Translations under genes and position numbers: made by a program | Assembly: GCA_026129905.1 (NCBI GenBank) | Contig: JAHCHE010000014.1 | Span: 62,001 to 126,000 of the forward strand | DNA length: 64,000 nt | Direction of reading: 5' to 3' | Origin: Bryobacteraceae bacterium | GTDB lineage: Bacteria > Acidobacteriota > Terriglobia > Bryobacterales > Bryobacteraceae | Part shown: one piece after another, positions 33,603 through 42,089 of the stretch | How the letters are laid out: each line of letters begins with the position of its first letter | How positions within the stretch are numbered: position 1 is the stretch's first letter | The notes under the pieces: generated by a model | The model's input: only the letters and a program-made list of their open reading frames with translations | Told to the model about the DNA's origin: nothing | The model's database searches: none

Positions 33603-34964
33603 TCATGGCTTGACGGGTGAATGTATGCCCTGTCCGTCGGGTTCCGATTCCGCCCACCGCAGCGAGACGATCGCGTTGGGAAAAAGGCCGCCCAGCGCGA
33701 CGAACAGCACGCCCACGGTCAGAATCCAGCGCTCCCGCGGCAGGGCATCGGCCATCACCGTGAAACCCGTTCTCCGCTTGCCGAGGAATAACCGCGTGAA
33801 TAAGCGAAAAATGCTGATGGCATTCATCGCGATCGCCGCCGGCAGCAACAACCCTGTCAGAGGGTGCGACTCCAGCATTCCTTTGATCAGCAGATCCTGG
33901 GAAAAGAAACTTAAGGTACCGGGCAAGCCAACCAGCGCCAGGCCGAATACGACGAAGAACACCGCCAGCCGCGGCGCGTGCTCGGCCAGCCCCAGATGGA
34001 CGGCCGCCGTCAGGTTCTCGCCGAAGCGGACCTCCAGCAGCCGAAGAATGCCGAACAGTCCCATGGTGGATGCCGTCACCACCAGCCACTGCAACAGCGC
34101 CCCGGTGATTCCTTCCGCGGTCCCGCTCTCCAGCCCGGCCAGGATGCACGCCGATTGACTGAGCGCCAGCAGCGCCAGCAGCCGCCGCGGCGCCGTCTCC
34201 GAGAGCGCCCGTATCGCGACGTAGAGCGCGGTGGCAAGCGCGAGGTGCGACAGCGCCGGAAACAGGTTGCGGGCCGCGTCCGGGAACAGCGGCACAAGCA
34301 GTTTCGCCACCACCAGGGCGCCCAGATGGCCGTTCAGCAGAAGCGCGGTGGGAACCAGAGGGCCGCTTTCCGCCGCATCCGCGACCCACGCATGGGCGGG
34401 GCAGATTCCTTTCCGCAAGATCACGGCGAGCACAAGGAGGCCGAACGCGGGCAGGCCTCCCGCGCTCTGCCCGTTCAGCCGGTCGATCGACAGTTCGCGC
34501 CCACCAGCCGCAATCACCGCAACGGCGAGCGCGAAGGCGATTGCGGAGGACAGCAGTGCGATTTTCGGACGCCAGGAGCGGGCGCCGAACAGCCGGGCGG
34601 GAAGAAACGGAATCGTCGTCAAAATCCAGGCCGCCAGCAGTACCAGCAGGTTTCCCGTCGAGTAGGCGAGCAGCGTGGATCCCTGGAGGAACAGCATTCC
34701 CGCCACGGCGCCGGGAGTGCAGTCACGCCGCGGAAGCACCAGCAGCGCCCCCGCCGAAAGGCAGGAGAACAACAGCATCAGCGCTTCGTTCCAGGATTCC
34801 CGGCCCGGCGATCCCTGGAGCAGGAGTCCGCTGGCCAACGCGGACGCCGCCGCCGCAGCGAAGCCGAGCGCGCGCGATTGCCGCTTGATCAGGACCGCCA
34901 GTAGGGCCCCCAGCCAGGGAATCGAGATCGCCGCGACAATGAGTATGAATCCGGAGTTGGCCAT
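33603..34964 (-). CDS. proton-conducting NuoL/M-like membrane subunit of the DAB operon
   Basis: The start at 34964 (MANSGFILIVAAISIPWLGA) overlaps the TGA of the upstream gene by one base, so I do not use the upstream extension of this open frame. The 453-residue protein has about 12 to 14 hydrophobic helices. It has the antiporter-family core 'ILRKGICPAHAWVADAAESG', with the conserved lysine and the 'H.W...A' helix, and 'LVGLPGTLSFFSQDLLIKGM'. It is a member of the Proton_antipo_M group, related to NADH-dehydrogenase subunits M/N/L. Because it follows dabA and a dabB-like gene, it is likely a second ion-conducting partner for inorganic-carbon uptake rather than part of complex I. Confidence 0.78.
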   Translation of the reverse strand: MANSGFILIVAAISIPWLGALLAVLIKRQSRALGFAAAAASALASGLLLQGSPGRESWNEALMLLFSCLSAGALLVLPRRDCTPGAVAGMLFLQGSTLLAYSTGNLLVLLAAWILTTIPFLPARLFGARSWRPKIALLSSAIAFALAVAVIAAGGRELSIDRLNGQSAGGLPAFGLLVLAVILRKGICPAHAWVADAAESGPLVPTALLLNGHLGALVVAKLLVPLFPDAARNLFPALSHLALATALYVAIRALSETAPRRLLALLALSQSACILAGLESGTAEGITGALLQWLVVTASTMGLFGILRLLEVRFGENLTAAVHLGLAEHAPRLAVFFVVFGLALVGLPGTLSFFSQDLLIKGMLESHPLTGLLLPAAIAMNAISIFRLFTRLFLGKRRTGFTVMADALPRERWILTVGVLFVALGGLFPNAIVSLRWAESEPDGQGIHSPVKP

Positions 34965-36304
34965 CAGTCGCTCCCCGGCCGGATCGATGTCAGGCGCATC
35001 ACCGGTTCCCGCCGCCGCTTCAAAGCGCCGCCTGTGCCGAAATCGTCGATCCGGGCAAGCAGGTTCGACAGTCGCATCAAAGGCTCGATCACGCCACGGT
35101 CGAGAATCGTGTCCAGGTGGCCGCGGTCCAGCGCCCAACGGTAGAGCCACAACTGGAAACGCTCCGGAAAAAGCTCGTCCAGATGTTTGCCCGTCTCGGC
35201 CAGTTCGCCGCCGGCGGCGGAATGCATCTGGTGATAATCGTGCAGCATCGAAGGCGCTCGCAGGAACTGCAACGTTCGAACCATGGCGTGTCCCATCACG
35301 TGGGCCACCGCGATCCAGGTCCAGCCGAGCCCGATCTCCACAAACACCACCCCCACCTGCGTCAGCGAAGCATAAGCCAGCGACGTCTTCGCATCGGCGC
35401 TCGCCCGGCCTACGATCGTGCCGTGGATGGCGGTGAGGAGCCCGATAGCGATCACCAGCCCGCACGCGAGCTTCGACTGGACCAGGACCGGCTGCGCGCG
35501 GAGCAGTAGGTACGCGCCGGCGTGAATGGAGATGGCGCCGTAGAAGATTGCGCTGGACGGCGTGGGCCCCTCCATCGCGCGCGGAAGCCAGCCCGAAAAC
35601 GGAATCTGCGCCGCTTTGCCCGCCGCCGCCAACAGCAGCAGCAGGCAGACAATCACGCCCTGCGCCTCCGTCAACGCCGGAAGGCCCCTCACGAACGAAG
35701 CTCCGCCCGCCCAGTGATGCATCGCAAACACGCCCACCAGCAATCCGACATCGCACGACCGGTACACCGCGAACACGCGCAAGGCGTTTTCCACCGGAGG
35801 GATTCGGCGGTCAAAGAAGGCGATCAGCAACACCGATGTGATACCGACAACCTCCCAGCCGGCGGCCAGCAGGTCGAACGAAGCGGCGGCAAACGCCAGC
35901 AGCGAGCCGAACGTAAACAGGTGCAGCAGCAAAAAAAAGCGCAAAAACCCGCGCTCGCGATGCAGGTACGTGGCCGAGAACCTGCCGATCAGTCCGGACA
36001 GCATCACTGTCATTGCGAGGAACGGGAGGGAGAGCCGGTCCGCCATCAGCGCCAGGGGAAATTCGTACTGGTGGGCGGCGAACCAATTGCCGAACCGCGC
36101 CACCACGCGGTCGGACCCCGTGAAGGCAAGCCGCAGGACGATGACAGCCAGTGCCGCGGCGGACGCGGCAAACGCTATGCCTGTGATCCGGGACACCACG
36201 CGCTCGGCCGGAACATAACCCGCCAGCCAGAGCAACGCCAGCGCGCCAAACAGCGCGCCGGGGGTGAACACCACGAACAGCAGCAGCGCTTGAGAGAGGT
36301 CCAT
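34964..36304 (-). CDS. dabB: DabB-like NuoL-family subunit
   Basis: The ATG at 36304 (MDLSQALLLFVVFTPGALFG) lies just two bases after the dabA stop. The 446-residue protein is a polytopic NuoL-type membrane protein. It has 'LPFLAMTVMLSGLIGRFSATYLHRE', read as two blocks around GLIGRFS, then 'GWEVVGITSVLLIAFF'. The proton-path segment 'AGKAAQIPFSGWLPRAMEGP' precedes 'TPSSAIFYGAISIHAGAYLL'. DabB couples ion flow to the DabA zinc protein, which is thought to convert CO2 to bicarbonate vectorially. The arrangement dabA-dabB-second NuoL/M-like gene, with starts and stops touching, indicates one operon. Confidence 0.8.
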   Translation of the reverse strand: MDLSQALLLFVVFTPGALFGALALLWLAGYVPAERVVSRITGIAFAASAAALAVIVLRLAFTGSDRVVARFGNWFAAHQYEFPLALMADRLSLPFLAMTVMLSGLIGRFSATYLHRERGFLRFFLLLHLFTFGSLLAFAAASFDLLAAGWEVVGITSVLLIAFFDRRIPPVENALRVFAVYRSCDVGLLVGVFAMHHWAGGASFVRGLPALTEAQGVIVCLLLLLAAAGKAAQIPFSGWLPRAMEGPTPSSAIFYGAISIHAGAYLLLRAQPVLVQSKLACGLVIAIGLLTAIHGTIVGRASADAKTSLAYASLTQVGVVFVEIGLGWTWIAVAHVMGHAMVRTLQFLRAPSMLHDYHQMHSAAGGELAETGKHLDELFPERFQLWLYRWALDRGHLDTILDRGVIEPLMRLSNLLARIDDFGTGGALKRRREPVMRLTSIRPGSD

Positions 36305-36306
36305 AT

Positions 36307-39117
36307 TCACCGGCCTCCCATTTGGGCCTGAATCCAGGCCATGGGGAGATCCCGGCTTTTGCCTCCGTACCACTCGGCCGAAGAAAATGCCACCGGGAGG
36401 CGTTCGACGGATTCGTCGAACGCTTCAAAGCCGCTGTCCCGCCGCACGTGAACGCGACCCGACCGCGGATCGACAGTGGCTACCCGGATCCACCGATTCT
36501 CCACCAACCGTTTCAGCGCGGCGTTTGCGTTCACCACGTTCATGAGCCGCTCCGGGGTCGTTTCAATGACAAACAGAACCCGGACCGGCTCGTGAATCTC
36601 CACCATTTGCCACGGCAGTCCCGTACGCAAATCGCTCGCGGCGCCGTCCATCACGCCCACCAGGCCCGTTACGTTGTGCGGGAGTTTCGTGCCGCAGCCG
36701 TACCGCTCATTATCGACGCGCGAAAAGTAGTATTCGAGGCTGATGCCCGCGCAGACCGGTATCGCCGCCGCCAGCAGCCGTGCAAGATTCTCGTCGCGGG
36801 AATCCTCACTCGCGTCGTAGGAGATCAGGAAGGCGCGGCGGTCCAGAAACAAGCCCCGCGTCAATGCGCGCCGGCCCACGACGGCCACCGCGTTGGTGCA
36901 GTGGCCGTACTCCGGCCGCGGTTCCGCAAGATGTTCGCTCCGTTCTTCCACGTGGCGGAGCGCATCGGCGGGCGAGGCGGCCGGGTGATGCCGCTCGAAC
37001 CGCCGGGCGCGCTCGTGGGCGTTCCGCGCCCTGGCTTCGTCCAGCGATCGCCGTATGCGTTCCAGGTCGGCCGCGTGCGTCGCCGGGAGCGCATCCACGT
37101 CGTACAGTTCCACCGCGTCGCTGCACGTGTCGTGATAGCCGCCGACGAACCAGGCGTCGTCCGGAATGACGATGCCTTTCCCGCGCAAAAGCTCCCGCAC
37201 TTCCTCCCGGTTCGCCATCGCCGCGAAAAGCCGCGCGTTCGGCCCGCCCCGGCGTCCGCCGCAGGCCCCGCAATCGTGGGCCGATTCGTGCGGATTGTTG
37301 AGGCTTGTGGATCCGTGGCCCAGTACGACGACGATGCGCGCGAACCCGCGCGACAGGCCTGCCGGCCCGAGCACGCTGGCGACGCGGTCGGCCTTCTCCG
37401 CCGCCGCGAACCCCACCAGCAGACCCGTCATTGCGCCTTGCGAATGCGCGGTGTTCCTCATCAGAGTGAGTTCGGTGCGGGGCTCCGGTAGGAAGGCCTT
37501 GTTCAGCCACTCGCGAAGCAGCGCGTAGCGTCTGGGCGCCAGCAGGTGCCCCGCCAGCGGCACGGCGGAAAGCAGTCCGAGCACGGTGGTCGAGATCCAG
37601 CCGCGCACCAGCGTCCGCGACGACACGAAGGAATTCCGCATCAAGCGCCCCAGGATTCGTCTTCGCCAACGGCGGCGCTCCAGCAGATCGCTGTCTTCCT
37701 GTTTCGGCTGTTCCACTACCGCGTGCCGCGGCTTCACCACCACCGGACAGAACGCCGCGCCCCGCGGGTCGTCGATTCCCTGGTAATCCACCGCGACGCC
37801 GAAGTACCCGGCGGCGCCGAATGTCTCCACCTCCGGATCCGCCTCTTCCAGTGCCCGCCGGATCGACTCCGAGCGCTCGTCGAGGCAAAAAAATACCTGG
37901 GCCGCGGGTCTCGCCTTCAGCTCGAACAGACCCCGGTATTGGCGGTGGCTCGTCAGCCCTTGCAGAAACGCGCGCTCGTGCCGCCGCTCGTATGCCAGGT
38001 GCAGGATGCGCCGCCGCTCCAGCCCGTTGCACATTTTCACTTCGGCGGCAAACGCGTTCCACTGGCTCTCCGTGAGCTTGTTGACCTCGTCGGCCGAGAG
38101 CGACACGACGCGGGCCGCGTCATAGACCCGGGCCGCCCGGCTCAGCCGCCGTTTCTCCTCCGTCTTCAGGGGGCTCTCCGCCGGTCCAGGCGCGGCGGCG
38201 CCGAGCCGCGCAGCCACGCGGCCCATCGTCAGACGCACCGCGAGGAAGTCCATGAGCGAGCAAGGCACGGCGCGATGAGGAGCAAGCCCCGGGTCTTCCT
38301 CCAGTCTCCGCATCAACCCCGCCCACCCCGGCAATGCGAGCAACTCGGCCCGGAGCACGCTGTCCCAGTCCGCTTCGCGGTAGCGCTGCGCATCGAGACA
38401 ATCCAGCGCGGCGTCCGTTGCGCTATACGAGAAGTACTCCTGGCGGCTGAACTCTTCGTCCAGGCCGGTGAGATATCGGGGGAAGACGGCGCCGGGTTGC
38501 GATAACAGCGTCCGTACGCTGCGGTAGAACCCTTTCTCGCGCCCGGGCATGGGCCAGTACGCCATGCCCTGATCCAGAAATACCGAGCACAGCCGGATCA
38601 GCCACGGGTGGATGACCTCGTCAATCGGACGCGCGGCGGCGGGTTCTTCTTCCTGGGCCGGGGTACGCGCGAAACACGCGTCGAACAAGGCCCGCAGCGC
38701 CGCCTGGCGGAAATCGCGCGACAAATCGCCCTGCTCGGCCCGCCAAAGTATCGTAGCGGCGTCGAACTCCCGGACGCCCGGCGCCATCATCGCGCGCCGA
38801 AGAGACCGGCGGCTGAGCCGGGGGAAGATCAGTGCGTCCGGTTCGCCATCCAGCACCGCATCGATGTCGTCCTGCGTAATGCGGCCGCTGGCCAGTTCCG
38901 CGCGGTACGCCGCTTCCGCCATGTACGGTTCCGTGCCGTACAATTGCGAAGCCTGGATTACCGCCTGTTCGAACGGCGCGTCCTCAAAAGCGTGAAGAGT
39001 ATTGTGGTGGACGAACACGCCGATTGGACCCTGCATCGGCAGAACGTGCGCCGCTCGATCAACCGCGTCCCGGAATCGTTGCCGCCGCGATTCCGCGGGA
39101 ACGTCACTTCCGCTCAT
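36307..39117 (-). CDS. dabA: inorganic carbon transporter subunit DabA (UPF0753/DUF2309)
   Basis: The 936-residue protein carries the beta-carbonic-anhydrase-like zinc site described for DabA. Cys411 and Asp413 are in 'FFCLDERSESIRRAL'; His601 and Cys616 are in 'LGHGSTSLNNPHESAHDCGA'. The 15-residue spacing between His and Cys equals that in the Halothiobacillus protein. The N-terminus 'GPIGVFVHHNTLHAFEDAPF' is also typical. DabA sits at the inner membrane with DabB, and together they accumulate bicarbonate using an ion gradient. The gene starts at the ATG at 39117. A tandem-hairpin repeat lies only 13 bases upstream of it. Confidence 0.9.
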   Translation of the reverse strand: MSGSDVPAESRRQRFRDAVDRAAHVLPMQGPIGVFVHHNTLHAFEDAPFEQAVIQASQLYGTEPYMAEAAYRAELASGRITQDDIDAVLDGEPDALIFPRLSRRSLRRAMMAPGVREFDAATILWRAEQGDLSRDFRQAALRALFDACFARTPAQEEEPAAARPIDEVIHPWLIRLCSVFLDQGMAYWPMPGREKGFYRSVRTLLSQPGAVFPRYLTGLDEEFSRQEYFSYSATDAALDCLDAQRYREADWDSVLRAELLALPGWAGLMRRLEEDPGLAPHRAVPCSLMDFLAVRLTMGRVAARLGAAAPGPAESPLKTEEKRRLSRAARVYDAARVVSLSADEVNKLTESQWNAFAAEVKMCNGLERRRILHLAYERRHERAFLQGLTSHRQYRGLFELKARPAAQVFFCLDERSESIRRALEEADPEVETFGAAGYFGVAVDYQGIDDPRGAAFCPVVVKPRHAVVEQPKQEDSDLLERRRWRRRILGRLMRNSFVSSRTLVRGWISTTVLGLLSAVPLAGHLLAPRRYALLREWLNKAFLPEPRTELTLMRNTAHSQGAMTGLLVGFAAAEKADRVASVLGPAGLSRGFARIVVVLGHGSTSLNNPHESAHDCGACGGRRGGPNARLFAAMANREEVRELLRGKGIVIPDDAWFVGGYHDTCSDAVELYDVDALPATHAADLERIRRSLDEARARNAHERARRFERHHPAASPADALRHVEERSEHLAEPRPEYGHCTNAVAVVGRRALTRGLFLDRRAFLISYDASEDSRDENLARLLAAAIPVCAGISLEYYFSRVDNERYGCGTKLPHNVTGLVGVMDGAASDLRTGLPWQMVEIHEPVRVLFVIETTPERLMNVVNANAALKRLVENRWIRVATVDPRSGRVHVRRDSGFEAFDESVERLPVAFSSAEWYGGKSRDLPMAWIQAQMGGR

Positions 39118-39129
39118 GCCATACAGTGG

Positions 39130-39164
39130 GCAGCCTCATAGGCTGCGCGGGACTCCCAGTCCCG
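39130..39164 (+). repeat. tandem-hairpin repeat, copy D
   Basis: GCAGCCT-cat-AGGCTGC is immediately followed by CGGGACT-ccc-AGTCCCG. It differs from copy C (25343-25378) mainly in the loop. It sits in the gap between the divergent dabA and STAND-NTPase genes, where it would fall in or near the dabA leader. Confidence 0.7.
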
Positions 39165-39205
39165 ACTTGCATTTTGTACATTTCGTTGCGCGGGCTGTCA
39201 GTTGA

Positions 39206-39229
39206 CAAAGCCGGTTGGAAAACCGGCTC
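39206..39229 (-). repeat. dispersed hairpin repeat, copy 2 (AGCCGGTT stem)
   Basis: The reverse complement reads GAGCCGGTT, a short loop, AACCGGCTTTG, and equals 8075-8098 at 23 of 24 positions. The stem is AGCCGGTT/AACCGGCT. It lies upstream of the STAND NTPase gene. Confidence 0.6.
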
Positions 39230-39329
39230 GCAAACCTGGAGGTTCACCCCACCGGCGCGGGACCATTAAACTCCTTAGCCCTCCTATTTTACACCCTGGC
39301 CTCGAAAATAGTGGTATTGGTAGACGCTA

Positions 39330-41828
39330 ATGACTGGCATCGAGTTCCTGATCGGCTCGTCCCTCTACCACCTCGCCAAACCCGTCGTCGAGGCGGCCCT
39401 TCCTGGCCTGACGCAGGGCGTGCTCGCCAATCGTCTGGATGGCGCCCTTTGCCTCGGCTTCGACCGGACCTGGCGGGCGATTCGCTCGATGGACTCGAGC
39501 GATCCTCTCAACCACGACCTTCAGCATGCGGCCCGCCGCGCGTACCTGCGCGCTTGTGAGGAGATGGCCGAACAGGCCGGCTTCTCCGCCACAGCCGCCA
39601 CGATCCGCGAAGAACGGAAGCGCGTCCACAAAGAAATCCCCGCCAGGCCGTTAGGAGAGCTGGACGTCCTGCTGCTCGATCGCGAGACCGCGCCCGAGCG
39701 CCGTACGGCAGCCTTCCAGCACGGATTGACCAAGGTTCTCGCAGCGGATCTCGACCGCTGGCTACCGCTCGACCCCCGCCGCAAGACTCTCGACCGCCTG
39801 GCGCGGGATGGGTGGCGCATAACCGACAAGCGGCGCGATCTTCAGGGCGTCATGACGCTCTGGTTCTGGGAAGAGATCAAGGAAAACCACCGCGCGCGGG
39901 AAATCTTTCAGACCCAGATGCTGGCCGAGTTGGCCAACCGCGAACCGGCGCTCAAACCGCTGGCCGACATCAAGGAGTTCGAGCGGCGCTTCGACAGCTT
40001 CGCGGACCAACTGGGCCGCATCGAGCACAAGCTGGACGAGATCCCGGAAAAAGTCGCCGACGAACTTGAGCGGCGCGGCCTCGCGCGGCGGCAAGGCCCG
40101 TTCTCGAGGCTCGACGCCCGCCCGCAGGGGTTTGTCGAGCGCCGCGAGTCGCTTGACTGGCTCGAGCGGCGGCTATTCGCCGGGACCGCCCCTTCGCTGC
40201 TATGGGGCGAGCCGGGTTCGGGCAAATCGACGCTGGCGCTCGAGTTGGGCTGGCGGCTTTTTGAAGACGGGCGGTTTTCCACCGTCGTCCAGCAGTTCTG
40301 CGGGCCGGCGCGCGCCCTCGGCGTGGTGGGGCCCGAGTTGGCCGCGGTTCTGCCGAATTACAACCGCGAGGCCGAGCCGAAGGTGCAGATGGAACGGGCG
40401 CGCCAATGGTTGTCCGAGCGCGGCGCGCTGCTGATTCTGGACGACGTATGGGATGAATCGGTACTGGATCTGACGCCCGGCCCGCCCGCCCGGGTGATCT
40501 ACACGTCGCGGCGCCCCAGTCTGGGCAGGCTGACGGCGGACCAGGTTCGGCAGGTAAGCGGGTTCGATGTTCCCGAGACCGAGGAGATGCTCGAAAAGCG
40601 GCTTCCGGGCTGGCTCGCCGGGCATGGGCCCGCATTGAGGCGGCTTGCCGCTCGCGTCGAACATTTGCCCTATGCCCTGGACGTCGCGGCAGGTCTGCTT
40701 CAGAAGGGCCGGCGTCCACGGGCTCAGCAGATTGAGTACGTCGAAGCCGTGGCGCTGCGGAGCAACAATGCGCTCTACGTCGAGGCCGCCAGCGCGCACA
40801 AGCCCGAGGCGCGGCGTCTGCTGAATGCCGTGGCCTTGTGCTTGCCCGAGGGCGTTTGGCTGCCCTTCGCGGCGGAGCTCGCCGGTTTGGAGGGAGACGC
40901 CGTTTGGGAGCATGTCGAGGCGCTGGTGGATGCGTCGCTGTTGCGCACAATCGACCGCGACGAACAGCTCTACGGCATGCACATGGTGTTGCGCGATGTG
41001 CTGGCGGCCGAGACGGCGAAGCTCGAAGAGGCGCGCGTCAAGGCGCTGGAGCGCATGTTTGGCGAGTGGAATTCCGACCGGAGCCGCTGGCGCGATTGCG
41101 CGCGCGTGCTGGCCGAGACGGAGCCGGCGGTGGAGTGGCTTGCGCGAGCCGGCGACTCTCGCTTCCCGCGGCTGTCTTGGCGTGCGTTTGAGTTTGGGCG
41201 ACTCACCGGCCAATTGGTGATTGCCAATCGGCTCATCGAGCGGCGGCAGGCCTTCTACGAACGGAAGGGTGACCGCCATGGGCTGCAAGCGAGCTACGGC
41301 AACCAGGCGTTGATCCTGCAGGATTGGGGCAAGCTGGAGGAGGCCATGGCGCTCCACCAGAAGCAGGAAGCGCTGTGCCATGAGCTGGGCAACAAGGATG
41401 GGCTGCAAGCGAGCTACGGCAACCAGGCGTTGATCCTGCAGGCGTGGGGCAAGCTGGAGGAGGCCATGGCGCTCCACAAGAAAGAGGAAGCGCTGTGCCT
41501 CGAGCTGGGCAACAAGGATGGGCTGTCGAGAAGCTACGGCAACCAGGCGTTGATCCTGCAGGATTGGGGCAAGCTGGAGGAGGCCATGGCGCTCCACAAG
41601 AAGGAGGAAGCGCTGTGCCTGGAGCTGGGCAATCGCGCAAGCCTGGCATACTCCTACTGGAATCAAGGACTGCTGCTCCGTCAAATGAACCAACTCGAAG
41701 AGGGCCGTGAGGCGCTTGAAAAAGGGCTCGAAATTTTCACCGCGCTGGGCATGCCCCGCGAGCGTGACGCGGTCCGGCGCGCGCTCGACGAGATGGGAGG
41801 GAAGGCGGATTCAGCCGGTCAGCGGTAG
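39330..41828 (+). CDS. STAND NTPase with TPR sensor repeats
   Basis: The 832-residue protein has three parts. Residues 1-265 are helical and unassigned, ending in a short coiled segment ('FADQLGRIEHKLDEIPEKVA'). Residues about 266-600 form an NB-ARC-like ATPase with Walker A 'GEPGSGKST' (293-301), Walker B 'ALLILDDVWDE' and the sensor 'VIYTSRRPSLGR'. Residues about 650-800 are tetratricopeptide-like repeats, three of them 40 residues long and nearly identical ('YGNQALILQDWGKLEEAMAL'). STAND proteins act as signal-sensing oligomerising switches, and many bacterial ones are antiphage defences. The repeats would be the sensor and the N-terminal part the effector. It stands alone, and its trigger is unknown. 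Confidence 0.82.
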   Translation: MTGIEFLIGSSLYHLAKPVVEAALPGLTQGVLANRLDGALCLGFDRTWRAIRSMDSSDPLNHDLQHAARRAYLRACEEMAEQAGFSATAATIREERKRVHKEIPARPLGELDVLLLDRETAPERRTAAFQHGLTKVLAADLDRWLPLDPRRKTLDRLARDGWRITDKRRDLQGVMTLWFWEEIKENHRAREIFQTQMLAELANREPALKPLADIKEFERRFDSFADQLGRIEHKLDEIPEKVADELERRGLARRQGPFSRLDARPQGFVERRESLDWLERRLFAGTAPSLLWGEPGSGKSTLALELGWRLFEDGRFSTVVQQFCGPARALGVVGPELAAVLPNYNREAEPKVQMERARQWLSERGALLILDDVWDESVLDLTPGPPARVIYTSRRPSLGRLTADQVRQVSGFDVPETEEMLEKRLPGWLAGHGPALRRLAARVEHLPYALDVAAGLLQKGRRPRAQQIEYVEAVALRSNNALYVEAASAHKPEARRLLNAVALCLPEGVWLPFAAELAGLEGDAVWEHVEALVDASLLRTIDRDEQLYGMHMVLRDVLAAETAKLEEARVKALERMFGEWNSDRSRWRDCARVLAETEPAVEWLARAGDSRFPRLSWRAFEFGRLTGQLVIANRLIERRQAFYERKGDRHGLQASYGNQALILQDWGKLEEAMALHQKQEALCHELGNKDGLQASYGNQALILQAWGKLEEAMALHKKEEALCLELGNKDGLSRSYGNQALILQDWGKLEEAMALHKKEEALCLELGNRASLAYSYWNQGLLLRQMNQLEEGREALEKGLEIFTALGMPRERDAVRRALDEMGGKADSAGQR
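41281..41640 (+). repeat. three near-identical 120-bp in-frame tandem repeats
   Basis: Units 41281-41400, 41401-41520 and 41521-41640 are in exact 120-base register (40 codons). They share long identical stretches such as 'agctacggcaaccaggcg' and 'aagctggaggaggccatggc'. Only scattered substitutions distinguish them. They encode TPR units of the STAND NTPase, and the number of units could change by recombination without a frameshift. Confidence 0.9.
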
Positions 41829-42038
41829 CCGCCGATTGCCCCGGCTTCCCCCGCGGCATATCGGTGTTGATCGGTGTTTATCGGTGGCTTAAACTCCCCC
41901 AGTAGTCGTCATCACCAGCACTGGAAAAAAACATAAACCTCTCCCCTTCAACCACTTCCCTCCCTATTCCGCCTCCCCGCCCATCCGGAAATTTCTCCCT
42001 CCATGCCATACTGGTAGCGAAGCGATAAGCAACTCCTT

Positions 42039-42071
42039 AAGCCCCGGGCGCCGTCCCGGGGCTTTTCCTTT
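42039..42071 (+). terminator. strong hairpin with T tract before the 42090 gene
   Basis: GCCCCGGG (42041-42048) pairs with CCCGGGGC (42055-42062) and is followed by TTTTCCTTTTT. It ends about 20 bases before the ATG at 42090. It may terminate the STAND gene transcript, or lie in the leader of the 42090 gene and attenuate it. Confidence 0.7.
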
Positions 42072-42089
42072 TTCCGAGGTACTTCAACC

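Noticed and set aside
33603-36304. Complex I (NuoL/NuoM) genes
   Set aside because: No other nuo genes are adjacent and both genes are fused end to end with dabA, so the DAB assignment is better.
41281-41640. Possible CRISPR array from regular repeats
   Set aside because: The units are 120 bp, contiguous with no spacers, in frame, and code for TPR helices.
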